A DNA stretch of 64,000 nucleotides from Rhodovulum sp. MB263 (GCF_002073975.1 NZ_CP020384.1:1488001-1552000), one strand, 5' to 3'; shown: positions 16,948 to 25,697, counted from the first letter of the stretch. Translations and numbers: made by a program. Notes: a model not told the origin generated them from the letters alone.

Positions 16948-18981
16948 TCAGCGCGAGCGACGTCTGCGCCGGCTTCCGCCGCCATCGGCATTGAAGACGA
17001 CATCTGGCAGATCCAGCCGGCGGGCGAGTTCCGGGAACGGATCCGAGGCATGGGGCAGGGCATTCGCGGCCACGAAATGCTCCTGGAACCTGGGCTCGGT
17101 CGCGGTCTCGACCTTTTCGATCCTGCGCACGATCTCTTCGATCCTGCGCCGTGCGGCGATCGAACAAAGCGCAATCCGCGCACCGGTCCCGGCGGCATTT
17201 CCCGCGGACCGAACCCGATCCAGGGGGACGTCGGGGACCATGCCCAGCACCATGGCGTGCAGCGGGCTGATATGGGCACCGAAGGCCCCGGCCAGAACCA
17301 CCCGCGCGACCCGGTCGACGCCGCGGCGGTCCATCAGCAGCCGCGCGCCAGCGTAAAGCGCTGCTTTCGCAAGCTGAATCGCCCGGATATCGGTTTGGGT
17401 CACGGCAATGACGGGCCCGCCGGCAGAGGAGCCGTCATGCAGCAGATAGGACTGGGTGCGGCCCTCGGGGCGGCAGCGCCCGGAACCGGTCTGGGCGGCC
17501 GAGCCGATCAGGCCCGACCTGTCGACAAGCCCTGCCAGCCGCATTTCGGCCACCGCCTCGATGATGCCGGAACCGCAGATGCCGGTGATGCCGGCCGGGC
17601 CGACGGTTTCGGCGAAATCCGGGGCGTCGGACCACAGCTCGCAACCGATCACCTTGAAGCGGGGCTCTTTCGTGGCGGGGTCGATCCGGATCCGTTCGAT
17701 GGCCCCGGGGGCAGCGCGTTGACCCGCGCTGATCTGTGCGCCCTCGAAGGCGGGGCCGGTCGGCGAGGAGCAGGCCAGCACGCCGTTCCGGTCGCCGAGC
17801 AGGATCTCGGCATTGGTGCCGACATCGACGATGAGGGTCAGCTCGTCCGCCTCTTCGGGGGCTTCGCTCAGCGCCACGGCGGCCGCATCCGCCCCGACAT
17901 GCCCCGCAATCAGAGGCAGCAGATAGGCGCGGGCCTCCGGATTGATCGCGCCGATCCCCAGATCGCGGGCCGCAAGCGACAGCGCGCCCGAGGTCGCCAG
18001 CGCAAAGGGCGCCTGTCCCAGCTCGACCGGATCGAGCCCCAGCGCAAGGTGGTGCATCACCGGATTGCCGACCAGGACCGTCTCGACGATTTGCCGGGAC
18101 GAAATTCCGGCTTCGATCACGATCTCGCCGGCAATCCGGTCGAGCCCGGACTGCAGGGCGGCCGTCATCTCGGCGGCCCCCCCGGGGCTCAGCATTGCAT
18201 GCGACACCCGGCTCATCAGGTCTTCGCCGAAGCGTATCTGCGGGTTCATCCGGCCCGAGGAGGCGAGGACGGTACCGGTCGAGAGATCGGTCAGATGCGC
18301 GGCGATGGTGGTCGACCCGATATCGATCGCCAGCCCGTAGAGCGGCCCTTCGAAGAAGCCGGGCCAGATGTCGAGAATTTCGAGCCCGTCCGGAGCGCGA
18401 TGCAGCGCGACGGTCACCTGCCAGTCGCCATGACGCAGTGTCGACTGAAGCCGGGCCAGAACCGACAACGGACAGCGTGCGGGGCCGATGTCCCATTGCG
18501 CGGCCAGGGCCGAATTCAGCCGTTCCAGATCACCACTGGGCGCTTGCAGGTCGGGCTTGGCCACCTCGACAAGGCACAGCCGCGTGGCCGGGTCCATCTC
18601 GATCGCGCGGAGCTCGGCCGCCTTGCGCACGACCTGGCGGTGGATCTGGCTTTCCGGAGGCACGTCGATCACGGCATCGGCGAGGATGCGCGCCTGACAG
18701 CCCAGGCGGCGGGTGGGGGGCAGGCCGCGTTTCTCGTCATAGCGCTGCTCGACGGCATTTTTCGGGGAGAGGGCCTGCTCGGTGACGGTTATCCCGTGCT
18801 TGGGGAAGGTGCCGGTCCCGAGCGCGATCTGGCATTTCGAGCAGATGCCGCGCCCGCCGCAGACGCTGTCGAGATCGACGCCGAGGCGTCGCGCGGCATC
18901 GATAACCGAGGTCCCGGAAGGTACCCGGCCACGCCGACCGGAGGGCGTGAAGACGACGAGGGGAGGATCATCACGGTTCAT
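16948..18981 (-). CDS. RACo-type corrinoid reactivation protein (2Fe-2S + ASKHA domains)
   Basis: This 677-aa protein has an N-terminal 2Fe-2S ferredoxin domain with cysteines in DSVCGGRGICSKCQ (residues about 40-55) and a later Cys in RRLGCQAR. A linker and a large actin-like ATPase (DUF4445/ASKHA) region follow, with GLAIDIGSTTIAAHL, IVDVGTNAEILLG and GICGSGIIEAVAEM. Proteins with this layout use ATP to reduce inactive cob(II)alamin of corrinoid methyl-transfer proteins. The tail is Arg-rich (GGGSRRRRRSR). It closes a cluster with a MetF-like reductase and a methyl-H4folate:corrinoid methyltransferase, which fits well. No corrinoid protein gene is visible in the window. The start at 18981 follows a GAGG; a longer start at 19017 would run through two palindromes. 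Confidence 0.88.
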   Translation of the reverse strand: MNRDDPPLVVFTPSGRRGRVPSGTSVIDAARRLGVDLDSVCGGRGICSKCQIALGTGTFPKHGITVTEQALSPKNAVEQRYDEKRGLPPTRRLGCQARILADAVIDVPPESQIHRQVVRKAAELRAIEMDPATRLCLVEVAKPDLQAPSGDLERLNSALAAQWDIGPARCPLSVLARLQSTLRHGDWQVTVALHRAPDGLEILDIWPGFFEGPLYGLAIDIGSTTIAAHLTDLSTGTVLASSGRMNPQIRFGEDLMSRVSHAMLSPGGAAEMTAALQSGLDRIAGEIVIEAGISSRQIVETVLVGNPVMHHLALGLDPVELGQAPFALATSGALSLAARDLGIGAINPEARAYLLPLIAGHVGADAAAVALSEAPEEADELTLIVDVGTNAEILLGDRNGVLACSSPTGPAFEGAQISAGQRAAPGAIERIRIDPATKEPRFKVIGCELWSDAPDFAETVGPAGITGICGSGIIEAVAEMRLAGLVDRSGLIGSAAQTGSGRCRPEGRTQSYLLHDGSSAGGPVIAVTQTDIRAIQLAKAALYAGARLLMDRRGVDRVARVVLAGAFGAHISPLHAMVLGMVPDVPLDRVRSAGNAAGTGARIALCSIAARRRIEEIVRRIEKVETATEPRFQEHFVAANALPHASDPFPELARRLDLPDVVFNADGGGSRRRRRSR

Positions 18982-18989
18982 GCGGGCCT

Positions 18990-19035
18990 CGATTTTTCGT
19001 CGAAAAATCGTTGCCATTCTTCGATGAAGAATGGC
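18990..19035 (-). promoter_or_regulatory. Two adjacent perfect palindromes inside the corrinoid cluster
   Basis: The short gap between the 76-aa gene and the RACo-type gene is almost completely made of two hairpin-forming palindromes: GCCATTCTTC-GAT-GAAGAATGGC (19013-19035, perfect 10-base arms) and CGATTTTTCG-T-CGAAAAATCG (18990-19010, perfect 10-base arms). They may set expression of the last gene by RNA processing or attenuation, or bind a regulator. No known riboswitch fold was recognised. Confidence 0.6.
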
Positions 19036-19266
19036 TTAGCAGATGACACGCAGACCATGGGGATTGCAGATGACGATGAGCTGCCCGCCGCATTCGACCA
19101 TGTGAAAGCCGCGCCTGCGGACTTCTGCCACGAAGCGTTCCATGCCGATCTCTCGTTCGACCCAGTGGCGCGACCGCCGGACCACGCCGCCCTTCGCCAC
19201 CGCCTGGGCCGAGAAGACCAGAGCGATCCAGCTGTCGGGCGGTGTGGGGCGCGAGACGAATTCCAT
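19036..19266 (-). CDS. Small protein of the corrinoid/C1 cluster, function unknown
   Basis: This 76-aa protein (MEFVSRPTPPDSWIALVFSAQ...) ends IVICNPHGLRVIC. It has two late Cys residues and a basic middle. It sits between the methyltransferase and the RACo-type gene on the same strand. I recall similar small neighbours in related genomes under unreliable names but do not recognise a fold. Its position suggests a role with the methyl-transfer system. The twin palindromes follow directly after its stop. Confidence 0.6.
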   Translation of the reverse strand: MEFVSRPTPPDSWIALVFSAQAVAKGGVVRRSRHWVEREIGMERFVAEVRRRGFHMVECGGQLIVICNPHGLRVIC

Positions 19267-19320
19267 GCCCGCAATTCTGACGGTTTCATGGTTAAGAACA
19301 TCTTACCGCAATCCGTTCGA

Positions 19321-20271
19321 TCAGCCGCGTCGCCGTCGCCGGCCGCTGCCCGCCGCCGCAACCGCATGTGATGCCTCGGCGAAGCTCGCTCCGGCCGCGA
19401 CACCGTCGAGCACCCGAGAGAAGCGGATCCACTCTCCTCCATTGGCGTCATGGTTCATCAGCAGGTTGGCGGCGCGGACCGCTTCCATCTCGACCGGACG
19501 GACCGGGTTCATGATCGCCGAGGTCATGCCGGCCCCGATCGCCATCGGCAGGAAGGCCGCGTTCACGCCATGGCGCTGGGGCAGTCCGAAGGAAATGTTC
19601 GACGCGCCGCAGGTGGTATTCACGCCCAGCTCCTCGCGCAGCCGCCGCACCAGCGCAAAGACCTGTCGCCCGGCGCTGGCCATCGCCCCTACCGGCATCA
19701 CCAGCGGATCGACCACGATATCGCAGGACGGGATGCCGAAATCGGCCGCGCGCTCGACGATCTTCTTTGCCACGGCAAAGCGGATATCCGGATCTTCGGA
19801 AATCCCGGTATCGTCATTCGAGATCGCGACCACCGGCACATTGTATTTGCGAACCAAGGGCAGCACCCGCTGGAGCCGCTCTTCCTCGCCGGTCACCGAA
19901 TTCAGCAGCGGCCGACCTTCAGCTGCGGCAAGCCCCGCTTCGAGCGCCGCGGGAACCGAAGAGTCGATACAGAGCGGCGCATCGACCAGACCCTGCACCA
20001 GATCGATCATCCGGCGCATCAGCGGCGGTTCGGTCTGGTTCGGATCGGGGTTCGAATTGTAGACGACGCCCGCATTCACATCGAGCACCATCGCCCCGCA
20101 GGCCACCTGCTCCAGGGCGTCCCTCTCGACGGTCGAGAAATCGCCGGCCTCCAGTTCGGCCGCCAGTTTCTTGCGGCCGGTCGGGTTGATGCGTTCGCCG
20201 ATCACGCAGAAGGGCTCGTCGAAGCCGATGGTGACGGTGCGGGTCTTCGACTCGAGAACGGTACGGGTCAT
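19321..20271 (-). CDS. Methyltetrahydrofolate:corrinoid methyltransferase family protein
   Basis: This 316-aa protein has a pterin-binding TIM-barrel signature: FCVIGERINPTGRKKLAAEL at the N-terminus, MVLDVNAGV, PLCIDSS and TTCGASNISFGLP, as in the methyl-H4folate methyltransferases (MtgA/AcsE/MetH pterin domain). These move a methyl group between a methylated corrinoid and tetrahydrofolate in the cytoplasm. The neighbours (MetF-like reductase, RACo) agree with demethylation of a methylated compound such as a betaine, with the methyl group entering the folate pool. The tail is Arg-rich. The start is the ATG at 20271, nine bases downstream of the metF-like stop; longer frames overlap that gene. 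Confidence 0.88.
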   Translation of the reverse strand: MTRTVLESKTRTVTIGFDEPFCVIGERINPTGRKKLAAELEAGDFSTVERDALEQVACGAMVLDVNAGVVYNSNPDPNQTEPPLMRRMIDLVQGLVDAPLCIDSSVPAALEAGLAAAEGRPLLNSVTGEEERLQRVLPLVRKYNVPVVAISNDDTGISEDPDIRFAVAKKIVERAADFGIPSCDIVVDPLVMPVGAMASAGRQVFALVRRLREELGVNTTCGASNISFGLPQRHGVNAAFLPMAIGAGMTSAIMNPVRPVEMEAVRAANLLMNHDANGGEWIRFSRVLDGVAAGASFAEASHAVAAAGSGRRRRRG

Positions 20272-20279
20272 GGCGCTCC

Positions 20280-21218
20280 TCAGTTGTCCTGGGCGGGGGC
20301 GAGGCCATGTGCGGCCAGCCACCGGGTGTTGGTCGCGATCCCGCCGAGCGGGAAGAAATGCACCCCGGCAATCGGGAAATCGGCCCGGCGCCGGGCGGTC
20401 CCGGCCAGATCGTCGAGAAAGCCATCGGGCGTGAAGGGCAGCACCAGCTTGCTGACATCGCGCGCCCGGCGCTGCAGCACGGCGAGCGACGGGCCGACGC
20501 CGCAGGCGATGGCATATCTGACCAGGGTCTGCAGCTTGGCCGGGCCCGCCACGCCGATATGGATCGGCAGATCGATGCCCCGGTCCCGGACCCGGTCGGC
20601 CCAGGCAATCACCGGGTCTGCCTCGAAGGCGAACTGGGTGACGATGGCCATCTCGGCATCGGTCCGCGCGGCGAAGGCCTGTTTCCAGCCGAGGGCCGCC
20701 ATCATGTTGCGCTCGGAGCCGTCGGGGTCGATGTCGCGGCTGCCCTCGGGATGACCGGCGACATGCAGTCGGACGAAGCCCGCGCGGTCGAAGAGCCCGG
20801 TCTCGAGCAACTGCATCGAGGAGTGGAAGTCCCCCTTCGGCGTCGGGATGCCGCCCGCCAGGATCAGCCCCTCGCGGACCCCGGCCTCGCCGGCATAGCG
20901 CGCGATCCAGTCGGCAAGCGTCGCGGTGTCGGGGATCGAGCGGGCCGCGAAATGCGGCATCGGCACGAAGCCTTCCTCGGTCAGTCGCCGGGCGGTCGCC
21001 ACCATGTCCCCGATCGGGGTGCCATCGAGATGGGCGACATAGACCCGGGTTCCGGCAGGCAGCAGCGTGCGGAAATTGGCAATCTTCGCGGCCGTCTTCG
21101 GCATCACCTCGATCGAATAGCCCCGGACGAATTCCGCCAGCTGCGCCGTTCGACCTGCCGTCTGGCCTGCCGACCCTCTGCCCGCCCTGTCGCATTTTCT
21201 GAAATTCAGCAGTGCCAT
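20280..21218 (-). CDS. Methylenetetrahydrofolate reductase (MetF family)
   Basis: This 312-aa MetF-type flavoprotein TIM barrel interconverts methylene- and methyl-tetrahydrofolate. Visible features are YSIEVMPKTAAKI at the N-terminus, MPHFAARSIPD, the GGIPTPKGDF segment, and IVTQFAFEADPVIAW, which matches the conserved TQ-hydrophobic motif of MetF. The start at 21218 follows GGGAGG. The cluster suggests it oxidises methyl-H4folate produced by the downstream corrinoid methyltransferase rather than serving methionine synthesis; that direction is inference. Confidence 0.88.
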   Translation of the reverse strand: MALLNFRKCDRAGRGSAGQTAGRTAQLAEFVRGYSIEVMPKTAAKIANFRTLLPAGTRVYVAHLDGTPIGDMVATARRLTEEGFVPMPHFAARSIPDTATLADWIARYAGEAGVREGLILAGGIPTPKGDFHSSMQLLETGLFDRAGFVRLHVAGHPEGSRDIDPDGSERNMMAALGWKQAFAARTDAEMAIVTQFAFEADPVIAWADRVRDRGIDLPIHIGVAGPAKLQTLVRYAIACGVGPSLAVLQRRARDVSKLVLPFTPDGFLDDLAGTARRRADFPIAGVHFFPLGGIATNTRWLAAHGLAPAQDN

Positions 21219-21238
21219 TGCGTCCTCCCGCAGACCGT

Positions 21239-21541
21239 TCACGCCCGTTGCCAGCCGCAATCGGCGATCAGTTTCCCAAGTCGTGCCGCGTCATATTCAG
21301 CCGCGATCCGCTCGGTCTCGGCCGTGGCCAGCATCTCCGGATCGCCCTCGCGCTCGACGGGCTTCGAGCGGTGCCATTCGGCGAGATAGGCCTCGCTGTC
21401 CTTCGCGCCCACCCGCATCGCGCAACGGTCGATGGCCTGCTCGAAGCGCTCTGGCAGCACCCGCTTGGCGGCGCGGCGGCCCCGTCCCACGATGACCTGC
21501 GCCGGTATGTCGCGCCAGTAGACGATGACGAGTTCAGGCAT
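21239..21541 (-). CDS. Small 'virulence factor' family protein at head of C1 cluster
   Basis: This 100-aa protein (MPELVIVYWRDIPAQVIVGRGRRAAK...) belongs to a small family labelled 'virulence factor' (PF13769-type) for historical reasons. In related marine alphaproteobacteria, proteins like this commonly precede MetF-like and corrinoid methyltransferase genes. It has no signal peptide and no membrane segment. Its start follows GGGAGGAAGAG. It is first in the minus-strand operon, 20 bases ahead of the MetF-like gene. Its biochemical role is unknown; membership in the methyl-transfer system is inferred from conserved context. Confidence 0.8.
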   Translation of the reverse strand: MPELVIVYWRDIPAQVIVGRGRRAAKRVLPERFEQAIDRCAMRVGAKDSEAYLAEWHRSKPVEREGDPEMLATAETERIAAEYDAARLGKLIADCGWQRA

Positions 21542-22107
21542 CCGATTCTCTTCCTCCCTTCCCAAGGTGTAATCCGACCCGGTTCCGGCGCGGAGGCGGA
21601 TTTCGACAGGATGAATGCGCGTTGCGACCTCGGCTTCGGTCGGTATCGCGCAGGACCGATCCCGGCGCCGGCGCAGAGGAGGCGCCGGGCCGACATTCCT
21701 GCCTCTGGGCGTCCTTTGGGCGGCGTCCCCTGCCATCCGGGCCTGGCTGCTCCCCCGGGTGCTGCCGAAACAGATCCCGGCGGAGACAGGCCCTGGCCGA
21801 AGCAGGCCCGGCAGGACAGAAAACCCGACCGAAAGGCTTATGGCCGAAAACGAGCCGCATGGTGCAGGCAGCGGGAAGAAAGGGCGCTCAGGCCGGGCCG
21901 CCTGCCGTTACGTCAATGCGAGAGGGGAGCCTAAATTTTAGAATTTTCTTCATTTTTCATGATAATTAGGCTTTTTCCGACCGATAAGAAAATCGTTTCA
22001 TGGTACAGAATTGCGAGTCGCCCGGGCGGAGTCCGTGACACGCTCGTTTCGCGAGCGCAATACAGGTCAGACACAGGTCCGGCACGGGGACCAGTTGGTA
22101 TGAGGAT
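21542..22107. other. Divergent intergenic region with AT-rich island
   Basis: This 566-base gap separates the C1 operon (minus) from the VPLPA-CTERM gene (plus). Most of it is ordinary high-GC sequence. About 70 bases near 21935-22005 are strikingly AT-rich and probably contain the promoter of the plus-strand gene. I saw no cobalamin or SAM riboswitch consensus on the minus strand ahead of 21541. Confidence 0.4.
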
Positions 22108-22683
22108 ATGGCGATGAAAGCGCATCTGGGACAGGTGATGACGATTGTGGCTGGGCTGACCGCTGCCATGGCACTCGGACAGGCCGGGGCGACGACGATG
22201 CCGCCGGGGACCTTGAAACTGGTTCCGTCGCCGGTCTTCGAGAGCCGCTCCTCTGCCGATGACGGGACCTCGACCGATGTGGCGATCTCGCTCGGTGTCA
22301 GTGTGTGCCGTCATGCCGCGGCCGGGGTGACCCCGGCCTGCGCGCTGATGTTTCCCGCTGCGATCGCCTCGGATCACGGCGCGCGCAACCTGCCGCGCCC
22401 CGAACTGCTTGCCGCGCTCGATGGCGATGACGGAGCTTCGACCCCGTTCTGGCCCGGCAATGGCGGGGGCCGCGCTGCCGGCGGCGGCGGCACCGGCGCG
22501 CTGCCCTGGGCGGCGCCCAGCACCGTCAGCGGCGGCAGCAACGGGCGTCAGGGGGGCGGCGATGATCCGGCCCGGCCGCCCGTAGACCCGGACGATCCTT
22601 TGCCGGTGCCGCTGATGCCGAGCGCGGCCTTCCTGCTTCTGGCCGTGGCCGGGTTCGGCTCTTTCGTGCGCCGCCGGTCCTGA
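22108..22683 (+). CDS. Exported protein with VPLPA-CTERM-like sorting signal
   Basis: This 191-aa protein has an N-terminal signal peptide (MAMKAHLGQVMTIVAGLTAAMALGQAGA). A short domain with two cysteines (VCRHAAAGVTPACALM) follows, then a Gly/Asp/Pro-rich spacer. The C-terminal tripartite signal is VPLMPSAAFLLLAVAGFGSFVRRRS: motif, hydrophobic helix, Arg cluster. This is a variant of the VPLPA-CTERM signal, recognised in Rhodobacteraceae by a dedicated exosortase linked to exopolysaccharide export. The function of the mature part is unknown. The start has a GAGGAT upstream. A small hairpin (CCGCCCT 22691-22697, AGGGCGG 22704-22710) follows the stop. Confidence 0.78.
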   Translation: MAMKAHLGQVMTIVAGLTAAMALGQAGATTMPPGTLKLVPSPVFESRSSADDGTSTDVAISLGVSVCRHAAAGVTPACALMFPAAIASDHGARNLPRPELLAALDGDDGASTPFWPGNGGGRAAGGGGTGALPWAAPSTVSGGSNGRQGGGDDPARPPVDPDDPLPVPLMPSAAFLLLAVAGFGSFVRRRS

Positions 22684-22786
22684 GACCGCGCCGCCCTCCG
22701 GGAAGGGCGGGCAGGCGCGATCTGTGGCATTGCACGAAGGTCTTCGGGCCGCTACCCTGCTGGCAACTCGATTGGAGGGCGATCCT

Positions 22787-23899
22787 ATGGCGCCCAGGCG
22801 TCCGAATGGTGCGGGCGCGTTTCCCAAGGCGGTAGAGACTCCCGCGCCAGTTCCGCCAGATCCTGCAGCGCTTTACGCCGCGCTGGATCTCGGAACGAAC
22901 AGTTGTCGTATGCTGATTGCCCAGCCCAAGGGCAGTCAGTTTCATGTCGTGGACAGCTTTTCGAAATCGGTCCAGCTTGGAACCGGCCTCGAAGGCTCGG
23001 GACGACTCAGCCGGGCCTCGATGGCACGCACGATCCAGGCGCTCAGGGTCTGCAAGAGCAAGCTCGAGACGCATGCGGTCGAACGGATGCGGCTGATCGC
23101 GACCGAGGCCTGTCGCCGCGCCGAGAATGCACGCGAATTCATCAAGATCGTGCGCCGCGAGACCGGCTTGCGGCTCGAGATCATCCAACCCGAGGAAGAG
23201 GCCCGGCTGGCAGTCGTGTCCTGCGCGCCGCTGGTCTCGACCAAGACCGAGCAGCTGCTGGTCGTCGATATCGGGGGCGGCTCGACCGAGCTTGTCTGGA
23301 TCGATCTCTCGATGGTGCCGCGGCCCGACCGGCCCCGGGCGATCATGCGGCTGCATGCGGGCTTTCACAGCGAGACCGGGCCGTTCCCGGCCGCGCGCGT
23401 GGTCGACTGGATCTCGGTGCCGCTGGGGGTCGCGACGCTGAAGGAGCAGTTCGACGATGTCGAGGACGATCACGCCCGTTTCGCGCTGATGAGCTGGTTC
23501 TTCGAGGAGAACCTGGCCGAGTTCTCGCCCTATTCGTCCCAGCAGGCCAAGGAGGGGTTCCAGATTATCGGCACCTCGGGCACGGTGACGACGGTGGCGG
23601 CGACGCATCTGGGGCTCCGGCGCTATGACCGGACCAAGGTCGACGGGCTTCGGATGACCTCGGGCCAGATCGACGAGGTGATCCGCAAGTATCTCGAGCT
23701 TGGCCCCGAGGGGCGGCGGGCCGATCCCCGTATCGGGCGCGACCGGCATGCGCTGATCATGTCGGGGGCGGCGATCCTGCAGGCCCTGATGCGGGTCTGG
23801 CCGACAGATCGGATGTCGGTCGCGGATCGCGGTCTGCGCGAGGGTCTGCTTTATGCGCAGATGAGCGCGGACGGGGTTCTGGAGGAGGGGCCCTTCTGA
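22787..23899 (+). CDS. Ppx/GppA family phosphatase
   Basis: This 370-aa ASKHA-fold enzyme is related to exopolyphosphatase and guanosine pentaphosphate phosphohydrolase. The phosphate loops are visible in YAALDLGTNSCRMLI near residue 34 and VVDIGGGSTELVW near residue 165, with GTSGTVTTVAATHLGL further on. The length is that of the short single-module form, lacking the C-terminal HD-like domains of E. coli Ppx. The start at 22787 follows GGAGGGC. It lies 93 bases ahead of rlmE, a gene pair commonly kept together in alphaproteobacteria. Polyphosphate or pppGpp as substrate cannot be decided from sequence alone. Confidence 0.9.
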   Translation: MAPRRPNGAGAFPKAVETPAPVPPDPAALYAALDLGTNSCRMLIAQPKGSQFHVVDSFSKSVQLGTGLEGSGRLSRASMARTIQALRVCKSKLETHAVERMRLIATEACRRAENAREFIKIVRRETGLRLEIIQPEEEARLAVVSCAPLVSTKTEQLLVVDIGGGSTELVWIDLSMVPRPDRPRAIMRLHAGFHSETGPFPAARVVDWISVPLGVATLKEQFDDVEDDHARFALMSWFFEENLAEFSPYSSQQAKEGFQIIGTSGTVTTVAATHLGLRRYDRTKVDGLRMTSGQIDEVIRKYLELGPEGRRADPRIGRDRHALIMSGAAILQALMRVWPTDRMSVADRGLREGLLYAQMSADGVLEEGPF

Positions 23900-23992
23900 T
23901 GCGCCCCCGCCGCTCTGCACTTGCCGCGGCGGCCCGACTGGGGCAGATGTCGCGTCTGGGTATTTTTGCCAAGAAGAAGAACGAAGGCCGGT

Positions 23993-24700
23993 ATGACGGA
24001 GAAGAAGGGATCGAGCGGGCGCGGACAGCGCGACCTCAAGGTCAAGGTCAAGACCGCGCGCGGGCGGCGGCTCTCGTCGACGCGCTGGCTCGAACGTCAG
24101 CTAAATGACCCTTATGTCAAGCGGGCCCGGGCCGAGGGCTATCGCGGGCGTGCGGCGTTCAAGATCATCGAACTCGATGACAAGTACCGGTTTCTGGTGC
24201 CGGGCGCACGGGTCGTCGATCTGGGCTGCGCGCCGGGCGGCTGGTGCCAGGTGGCGGTCAAGCGCGTGAATGCGCTGGGCGAGAAGTCGGGCAAGGCCAT
24301 CGGCACCGTGCTGGGGGTCGATCTGCAGGAGGTCGAGCCCATCGCCGGGGCCGAGCTGCATCAGCTGGATTTCCTGGCCGACGATGCCGACGAGCTGGTC
24401 AAGGGCTGGCTCGGGGGCCGGGCCGATGTGGTGATGAGCGACATGGCGGCGGCCTCTTCGGGGCACAAGCAGACCGACCATTTGCGGATCATCGCGCTCT
24501 GCGAGGCGGCGGCGGCGCTCGCGTTCGACGTATTGGATGAGGGCGGCACCTTCGTCGCCAAGGTTCTGGCGGGGGGCGCCGAGGGCGGGTTGCAGACCCT
24601 GCTGAAACAGCGCTTCGACAAGGTTGCCAATGTGAAGCCGCCCGCGAGCCGGTCGGACAGTTCCGAGAAATTCGTGGTCGCGACCGGGTTCCGGGGCTGA
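23993..24700 (+). CDS. rlmE: 23S rRNA (uridine-2'-O)-methyltransferase RlmE
   Basis: RlmE (RrmJ/FtsJ) methylates the 2'-O of U2552 in the ribosomal A-loop. The 235-aa protein has a basic N-terminal extension, then [16 protein letters not shown] (SAM-binding motif I). The K-D-K-E catalytic set is apparent: Lys in [10 protein letters not shown], Asp in [12 protein letters not shown], Lys in [10 protein letters not shown], and Glu in [10 protein letters not shown]. The ATG at 23993 is chosen for fit with the family; the frame remains open upstream. Confidence 0.94.
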   Translation: MTEKKGSSGRGQRDLKVKVKTARGRRLSSTRWLERQLNDPYVKRARAEGYRGRAAFKIIELDDKYRFLVPGARVVDLGCAPGGWCQVAVKRVNALGEKSGKAIGTVLGVDLQEVEPIAGAELHQLDFLADDADELVKGWLGGRADVVMSDMAAASSGHKQTDHLRIIALCEAAAALAFDVLDEGGTFVAKVLAGGAEGGLQTLLKQRFDKVANVKPPASRSDSSEKFVVATGFRG

Positions 24701-24722
24701 TCCCCGGATCCCGGCATGGAGG

Positions 24723-25694
24723 TCACGGCAAGAGCACCGTTGCCCCGGTGGTGGCACGGGTCTCAAGCGCGCGATGAGCCTCGGCCGTCTCGGCCAGTGG
24801 CCAGGTTTGCCCGACCCGGGGCGTCAGCGCGCCCTCGGCCACTGCTGCGAAGAGGTCTGCCGCGCGGGCGCGGAGCTCGGCCGGATCGGCGATGAAATCG
24901 AACAGCACGGGCCGCGTGGCCGAGAGGCTGCCTTTGGCGAGATCCGACAGGCGGAAGCCGTCGGGCAGGCCCGAGGACTGGCCGAAGCTCACGAACATGC
25001 CGCGCGGTTTCAGGCAGGCGAGCGAGCCGCGCCAGGTGTCCTGACCGACGCTGTCATAGACCGCATCGACGCCAAGCCCGTCGGTCGCGGCCATCGCCGG
25101 GCCCACGAAATCGCCCGCGCGGTAGTCTATCACCTGAGCATAGCCATGGGCACGTGCGAGCGCGGTCTTTTCCGGCCCGCCCGCCGTGCCGATGGCGCGC
25201 ACGCCCTTGGCCGCCATCCATTGTCCGAGCAGAAGCCCCACGCCTCCCGCCGCGGCATGGATCAGCACGGTCTGGCCTTCGCGGACCGGAAAGCTCGAGG
25301 TCATCAGGTAATGCGCGGTCAGCCCCTTCAGCATGATCGAGGCCGCGATCTCGTCGGGGATTGCATCGGGCAGGGGCACCAGCCGGTCGGCGGGCAGAAC
25401 CCGCGCGGTCGCGCAGGCGCCGGTCGGCGTCGTATAGGCCACGCGCTGGCCGACCGAGAGCCCCTCGACGCCCGCGCCCAGCGCTTCGACGCGGCCCGCG
25501 GCCTCGCTGCCGGGGATCAGGATCTCGCCCGGCCAGGGATAGAGGCCAGAGCGGAAATAGGTGTCGATGAAATTCAGCCCGACCGCGCCGTGGCGCACCA
25601 GCACCTCACCGGGGCCGGGGGCGGGCGGGGTCCGGTCGACCCAGTCAAGCGCCGCGGGGCCGCCCGGCGCGCGGGCGATGATCGCCTTGTCCAT
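24723..25694 (-). CDS. qor: Zinc-free quinone oxidoreductase (MDR superfamily)
   Basis: This 323-aa NADPH:quinone reductase-like protein has an N-terminal GroES-like domain (GAVGLNFIDTYFRSGLYPWP) and a Rossmann domain (VLIHAAAGGVGLLLGQWMAAKG, the NADPH-binding AAGGVG motif). The zinc-binding cysteines of alcohol dehydrogenases are missing, which places it with Qor. It probably acts in the cytoplasm on quinones or enals. It starts only three bases after the stop of the AhpD-like gene, so the two are cotranscribed. Confidence 0.9.
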   Translation of the reverse strand: MDKAIIARAPGGPAALDWVDRTPPAPGPGEVLVRHGAVGLNFIDTYFRSGLYPWPGEILIPGSEAAGRVEALGAGVEGLSVGQRVAYTTPTGACATARVLPADRLVPLPDAIPDEIAASIMLKGLTAHYLMTSSFPVREGQTVLIHAAAGGVGLLLGQWMAAKGVRAIGTAGGPEKTALARAHGYAQVIDYRAGDFVGPAMAATDGLGVDAVYDSVGQDTWRGSLACLKPRGMFVSFGQSSGLPDGFRLSDLAKGSLSATRPVLFDFIADPAELRARAADLFAAVAEGALTPRVGQTWPLAETAEAHRALETRATTGATVLLP

Positions 25695-25697
25695 GGC

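Noticed and set aside
16165-19371. A 1068-codon plus-strand frame across the RACo-type gene
   Set aside because: It lies opposite a protein with clear 2Fe-2S and ASKHA motifs. The frame has Arg/Pro-rich content without domains.
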